From Tolypeutes matacus (Eukaryota > Chordata > Mammalia > Cingulata > Chlamyphoridae), in NCBI GenBank assembly GCA_026826555.1, contig JAKSZT010000122.1:1-64000 (forward strand): a DNA stretch of 64,000 nucleotides. The letters are read 5' to 3'. The translations under genes and the position numbers were made by a program. Under the pieces are notes generated by a model that ran no database searches, was not told the DNA's origin, and saw nothing but the letters and a program-made list of their open reading frames with translations. Shown here piece by piece: positions 59,633 through 64,000 of this stretch. How positions within the stretch are numbered: the first letter of the stretch is position 1; each line of letters starts with the position of its first letter.

Positions 59633-60603
59633 CATATATATGTTTCTGCCTAACAATATTCAACTGCTCTGTGTACAACTAGAAACACCTTAATTCTCTA
59701 CAAAGTAGTGTTGAAGTCCATGGGTAAAATTCACTCTTAAACTTGACATCCTTAAATATTATGACATGAAACTAACACAACTTGTCATATGATAAGGAAA
59801 TGTTTAGGGAAGAAAACAAATTCATTTTATATACATATATAATCATACTCATAACAAAACAAGGAAAAAAGATTCATGACCATTACAGTCCTCATTTCTG
59901 TAACTGGTCACATAGTTAAAGTTTATATTTATCACTGTCTTCTTCCACTACCCCTTCCATGTTCCCACTACCCTCAGCAAGCACTTCAGCTGTCCATGGT
60001 TTGTTACCTGGTGGGGTGACCCAAACTTCCATTCCTGAAGATTTTGGGCCATTGTTAGTCCTGCTTGGATTGAGTTTTTGCAGTTTTCCATTGACTTTAT
60101 TCATAGGTCATGGGAGTACTAAAAGATACCTTAGAGATCCTCTAAAGTATCCTGTATTCCAGGCAAACTCTTCTTTACCTCCAATAGGTAGATATGGTCC
60201 TGTTTCCCCTTGATATTCAGTCACCACAACCAGTACAGTAATTCCCTTTTTTACCTGTTGATTCAAAGGTGAAAGGAGCCCAGAGTGGCCAGGCAGCAGT
60301 CTTAAATTTCAGCACAGTAAATCATTGTTGTGTTCCCTGGTGGAAGCACTCCTCCTTTTGAAACTTAGGTTTGTAGACCAGCAGAGCTTAATGTTTCAGG
60401 GACAGGAAGAAAAATTTTCCTAGTCGGTCACTAGGGGAAGCCACACTCATTTCCACTCCTTGAATCCTGGTCCCATGAATACTGGCTATGGGAGAAACAG
60501 CACCACAAAGTGAACACTGATTTAAAGCATACACATGTTCCTGGAGAACATTGCACCAGCCCTGTAAGATATTGTCACCTATTTGGCACTTTAAATGAGT
60601 CTT

Positions 60604-60993
60604 CTAAAGGCCATTCAACAATTCTATCAATCCAGTTGCTTCAGGAGGATGGGGAACATTGTAAGACCAGTGAATTCTATGAGCATGTACACATTCCTGA
60701 ACATCATTTACTGTGAAATGGGTTCTTTGATCTGAAGTAATGTTGTGTAGAATGCCATGACAGTGGATAAGACATTCATTAAGCCCAAGGATAGTAGTTT
60801 TGGAAGAAGCATTGTGTGCAGGGAAAGAAAACCCATATCTGGAGCATGTGTCTTTTCCAATTAAATCACTTACCCTTCCATGATGGAAGTGGTCCAATGT
60901 AATCAACCTACTACAAGGTAGTAGGCTGATTACTTCAGTAGTGGTGCCATATTGGGCCTGAGTGTGAGACTCTGCTGGTGGCATATTGGGCAC
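60604..60993 (-). pseudogene. ERVL integrase catalytic-core fragment
   Basis: A 129-codon open run in which the D,D-35-E triad can be picked out: Asp34 in ITLDHF, Asp88 in TSDQ and Glu124 in TGLIE, with exactly 35 residues between the last two. The following text is truncated by a stop. In the intact enzyme this domain joins viral DNA to the host chromosome. Here the surrounding frame is broken on both sides, so no working protein is expected. Confidence 0.75.
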
Positions 60994-61710
60994 TCAGCAG
61001 TAGATGTAGCCAAGTCATCCTTGGTGAGGGGAAGTCCTTGTTGCTGAGCCCATGCACATCCTCCATCCCTACCTCCATGGCCACTTTTTCATAAGCCCAT
61101 TGGACAATGACAGGAGTGGCTAGGAAAAGAGGGCCAGTGTTAGCCACAGAGTGGTTCATCTTATCTACTTGGTTATTAAAATCTTTCTCTGCTGAAGTCA
61201 CCATCTGGTAAGCATTCATGTGGGACACAAATATTTTCATGTTTTTGCCCACTCAGAAATGCCTATCCACACACCTTTTCCTAAGATGTTTTTGTCACCA
61301 ATTTTCCAATCATGTTTCTTCCAAGTCTCTGACAATCCAACCAAACTATTGGCAACAGCCTCTGAAACAGTGTTAAAATGCAACTCTGGCCATTTCTTTC
61401 TTCAAGCAAAATGAACAACCAGGTGTACTGCTTGACATTCTCTCCAGTGGGAGAATTTGCCCTCACCACTGCCTTTCAGGTATGTCCCAGAAAAGGGTTG
61501 CAGCTCTGCAACTGTCCACTTGCAGGCGGTACCTGCATATCATGCAGAACCATCTCTAAATCAGGTCCGAGTTTTCTCTTTCTCAGTCAACTGATTGTAA
61601 GGGACTCCCCAAGAGGCCAAAGACGTGAATTTGGAAAAAGAAGGTAAAATAGCAGGGGTGGTGACCATGGCAATTTGGGCTACATCCTCATGTAACTTAT
61701 GTGTATTCAT

Positions 61711-61874
61711 AATCTAAGCACCTCTTAAAATATATGTATATATATATATAAATAACATTTTTGTAAGCAAATACACATATATGCATATATATTTATATAT
61801 CATTTTGCAAATGTTTGTATGTATTGTGAGAATTTTGATTTTTAACCACAAAAAAAAAAAAAAAAAAAAAAAAA
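61711..61874 (+). mobile_element. Short insert: L1 3' tip plus transduced sequence and poly-A
   Basis: About 20 bp of L1 terminus ('atctaagcacctcttaaaat') is followed by about 120 bp nearly the same as 41851-41970, then 26 A's (61849-61874). It interrupts ERVL copy 2. This is how a severely 5'-truncated L1 3' transduction would look. Confidence 0.65.
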
Positions 61875-62319
61875 CGCTCAAGCCTTACCTTGTATATGCC
61901 ACTTACATTTTATTATGGAGTGCTGCTGTGTACACCCAACTTTATGAATTGGTGGGTCAGACAATACCAAGTTCATGATAGACAACTCAGTTCTCATGGT
62001 AATTTGATGGTCCATGGTTAAGCATTCTGTCTCTACCAAGGCCCAGTAGAAGGCCAAATCTGTTTCTCAAAAGGAAAGTAATTATCTGCAGACGATGGCA
62101 GAGCTTGGCTTCAAAATTCTAAGTGTCTGCATTGTGATTCCCCAACAGGGACCTGCCAAATGCTTCAGACAGCATCTCTATATGCCACTGAAACTTACAG
62201 CAACATTGGGTCTGCTGGATCACCTGGACCAAGTGGTAATGGAGCTCGGAGAGCAGCCTGGACCTATGGCAGTGCCTTCTCTTGTTTTCATCCCCAATCA
62301 AATCTAGCAGCTTTTCTGC

Positions 62320-64000
62320 TCACACTACAACACTAGGCTAAATTGCAATTTCAGGAGCAAAGGCTCATAAACATAGTCATCAATATCAAGGTCCCATCAA
62401 TGGATTTTACTTCTTCACTAGCCATTGCCCTCATACTTGGGGGATTGTTGTGGTTACATTACAGAATGTGGCAGAGCTCCTCAGGATAGGAATTCAATAT
62501 TATTTCTGTTATTGTGTGACTCTACCAACAGTGACAATATCCCATGAATATTTGAACATTTTTATATACCTCATATGTATGCCCAGGTGAACCTCCTCCC
62601 ATGTATCCCCCATCACTGACATCCCACACCGATTATCTACCCCTGCAACAGTTGTAACCCTTCTGTGATCGAAAACTTCTACAGAAATGAAGCCAAGAAT
62701 ATGGCCAAATACAATTAATAGGAAAATGAAATAATAACGATAAGTTTAAACATAAGAAATGAAATAAATAATAATTTAGAAAAACTGAAAGTAAAATAAA
62801 ATTTAAAAATTTAAGTATTGGGATATAAAAAATAATGAAAACTATTTAAAAATTTTTTTGACATTTTTCATTTCATCACTCTAATATCTGTTCTTCTGTA
62901 TGTACAGTGGTAATTTGCTCCATTTCTTCCCCAGTGCCTTACTTTTAAAATTTTGTCTAGAAAGTTTTAGGTCACAGTAAAGTCACATTCAGAATACAGG
63001 TGACTGCCATATACCCAATATTCTCTCCCTTTTCCTACTTCCCATATTAATAACCTTTTATATGTGGATGGTACATTTGTTACAACTGATGTACAGATAT
63101 TGAAACAGCTACTGACAATGATCAATGGTTTACATTATGGTTTACATTTTAGACCATACACTTATATAATTTTTTATGAAATTGAACATGACTTGTAGCC
63201 ATCATCGCAAGATCATGCACAACATTTCCATTGTCCTCTAAATACACTCTCTACTATCTATTCTATTTCTCCCTCCTCCTCCCCTCCAGGGCCCATGGCA
63301 ACCATCAGGATTCACTCTTTGAAGGACAAGATTCATAGTTACTTACAACACTGAGGGTTTGATATACTTTTCTGGCTTTCCCTATTAGGAACCACCCATG
63401 CACTCAAGTGACACCCAACCCTCTGAAAATATATCAGGTCCCTCCAGGGTGGGAGTCCAACTCCTTCCGATTCATTATATGAGTCTTCACACACTGATAC
63501 AACACAAAATGACAAAATGATCCCTTGCATATTCTCTAGAAGACTGCCCCAGGTTCACCCTTTCCCGAATGCACCCCCATCCAATACCCTAAACCAGTAA
63601 TGCTTCCTTGTCATATTCTCAAAAGAGCTTTCTCAACATTGTAGTTTCAACCCTGTACTTGCCAAACCCCAGTGTTCATTTACTCCCTCCCCCATCCCTT
63701 CCTTTAGTTCAATGTACCATCCAACCCATTCTATCTATCCTACCCCCAAGTCAAGCTTGCTCCACACAATCCAGTACTTGTTATAGGCCTTCAACACTTG
63801 AAGTCCTCTATTTTTTCAATGGCCTCCAGTCCAATGGGTGTAAGGTGATATCCAATTGTAGTTTTTATTGCATTTCTGTAATTGCTAGTGATGTTGAGCA
63901 TCTTTTCAAATGTTTTATATTCATTTGTATTTCTTCTTTGGAGAAGTGTCTGATCAAATTACTTTCCCATTTTAAATGGTTTGTCTTTTTATTTTTGAAA
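62320..64000 (-). mobile_element. L1 3' portion, minus strand, running out of the window
   Basis: Part of unit B (62320-62700, matching inverted 16270-16610), an AT-rich linker (62700-62935), unit A (62940-63830) and the ORF2 3' end (63835-64000, 'ttacacc'-type text inverted). The true 3' end of unit B is missing where it meets ERVL sequence, so there was a deletion at that junction, or the ERVL had inserted into the L1 and lost its 5' half. Confidence 0.75.

Larger units (their letters stand above)
59633..62318 (-). pseudogene. ERVL pol remnant, copy 2
   Basis: Antisense ERVL internal sequence parallel to 30613-32840, interrupted at 61711-61874 by a short L1-derived insert. The minus-strand order is an unassigned upstream part (62318-61880), RNase H side, integrase zinc-binding region (around 61252-60935, frameshifted so the Cys pair is not seen) and catalytic core. 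It joins L1 3'UTR sequence at about 62318 without a 5' LTR, so the 5' half of the provirus is gone. Confidence 0.7.

Noticed and set aside
62095..62307. 70-codon plus-strand frame as a short gene
   Set aside because: It reads across antisense ERVL sequence and lacks any independent support.

Overview
The window is mammalian intergenic DNA with no host protein-coding gene, RNA gene or CpG island that I can support. Nearly every recognisable stretch is a retrotransposon: LINE-1 (L1), class III endogenous retroviruses (ERVL-type) and their solo LTRs, one tRNA-derived SINE, and a few worn MIR/L2-type ancient repeats. The LTR families (ends like MLT2, GACTAATACA), the L1 lineage and the tRNA-type SINE are most like those of xenarthrans. 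Only one such SINE in 64 kb fits a sloth or anteater better than an armadillo, whose genome is dense with DAS-type SINEs. The species is an inference.

Layout. 0-2 kb: unrecognised DNA, a MIR-like remnant and a solo LTR. 2.1-17.9 kb: two L1s head to head (5' ends near 8.37 kb). The left one (minus) lacks its 3' half and carries a complete 2.7-kb LTR element (2336-5060, TSD TTGAT). The right one (plus, about 9.5 kb with its insert) is near full length and carries a solo LTR. 17.9-25.9 kb: unrecognised DNA, LTRs, L1 3' ends and a 400-base assembly gap (20230-20629). 25.7-29.5 kb: an old plus-strand L1 split by a minus-strand L1 that consists only of a long 3'UTR. 29.5-32.8 kb: a decayed minus-strand ERVL with LTR and pol remnants. 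32.8-42 kb: a minus-strand L1, then a plus-strand L1 split by four LTR insertions. One of those is a second copy of the 2.7-kb element (36451-39344), itself carrying the SINE. 43.2-45.6 kb: unrecognised DNA with a degenerate minus-strand coding-like tract. 45.7-48.4 kb: a third copy of the LTR element inside an L1 3'UTR. 49.3-54.4 kb: mostly unrecognised DNA with MIR/L2 remnants. 54.4-64 kb: an old L1, a fourth partial copy of the LTR element, a second ERVL with an integrase-core remnant, and the 3' end of a minus-strand L1.

The most interesting content is (1) a small LTR retroelement family, at least four internal-region copies. It has a tRNA-Leu(UAA)-matching primer site and a gag-like remnant, but no pol. 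It also carries a tandem array whose units are exactly 20 or 28 codons. (2) An L1 lineage whose 3'UTR is about 2.6-2.9 kb and consists of two related halves, seen in three copies. (3) Two L1 3' ends sharing the same extra ~120 bp, as in 3' transduction. All coding remnants are broken. Boundaries without a stated TSD are approximate, usually to within 10-50 bases.
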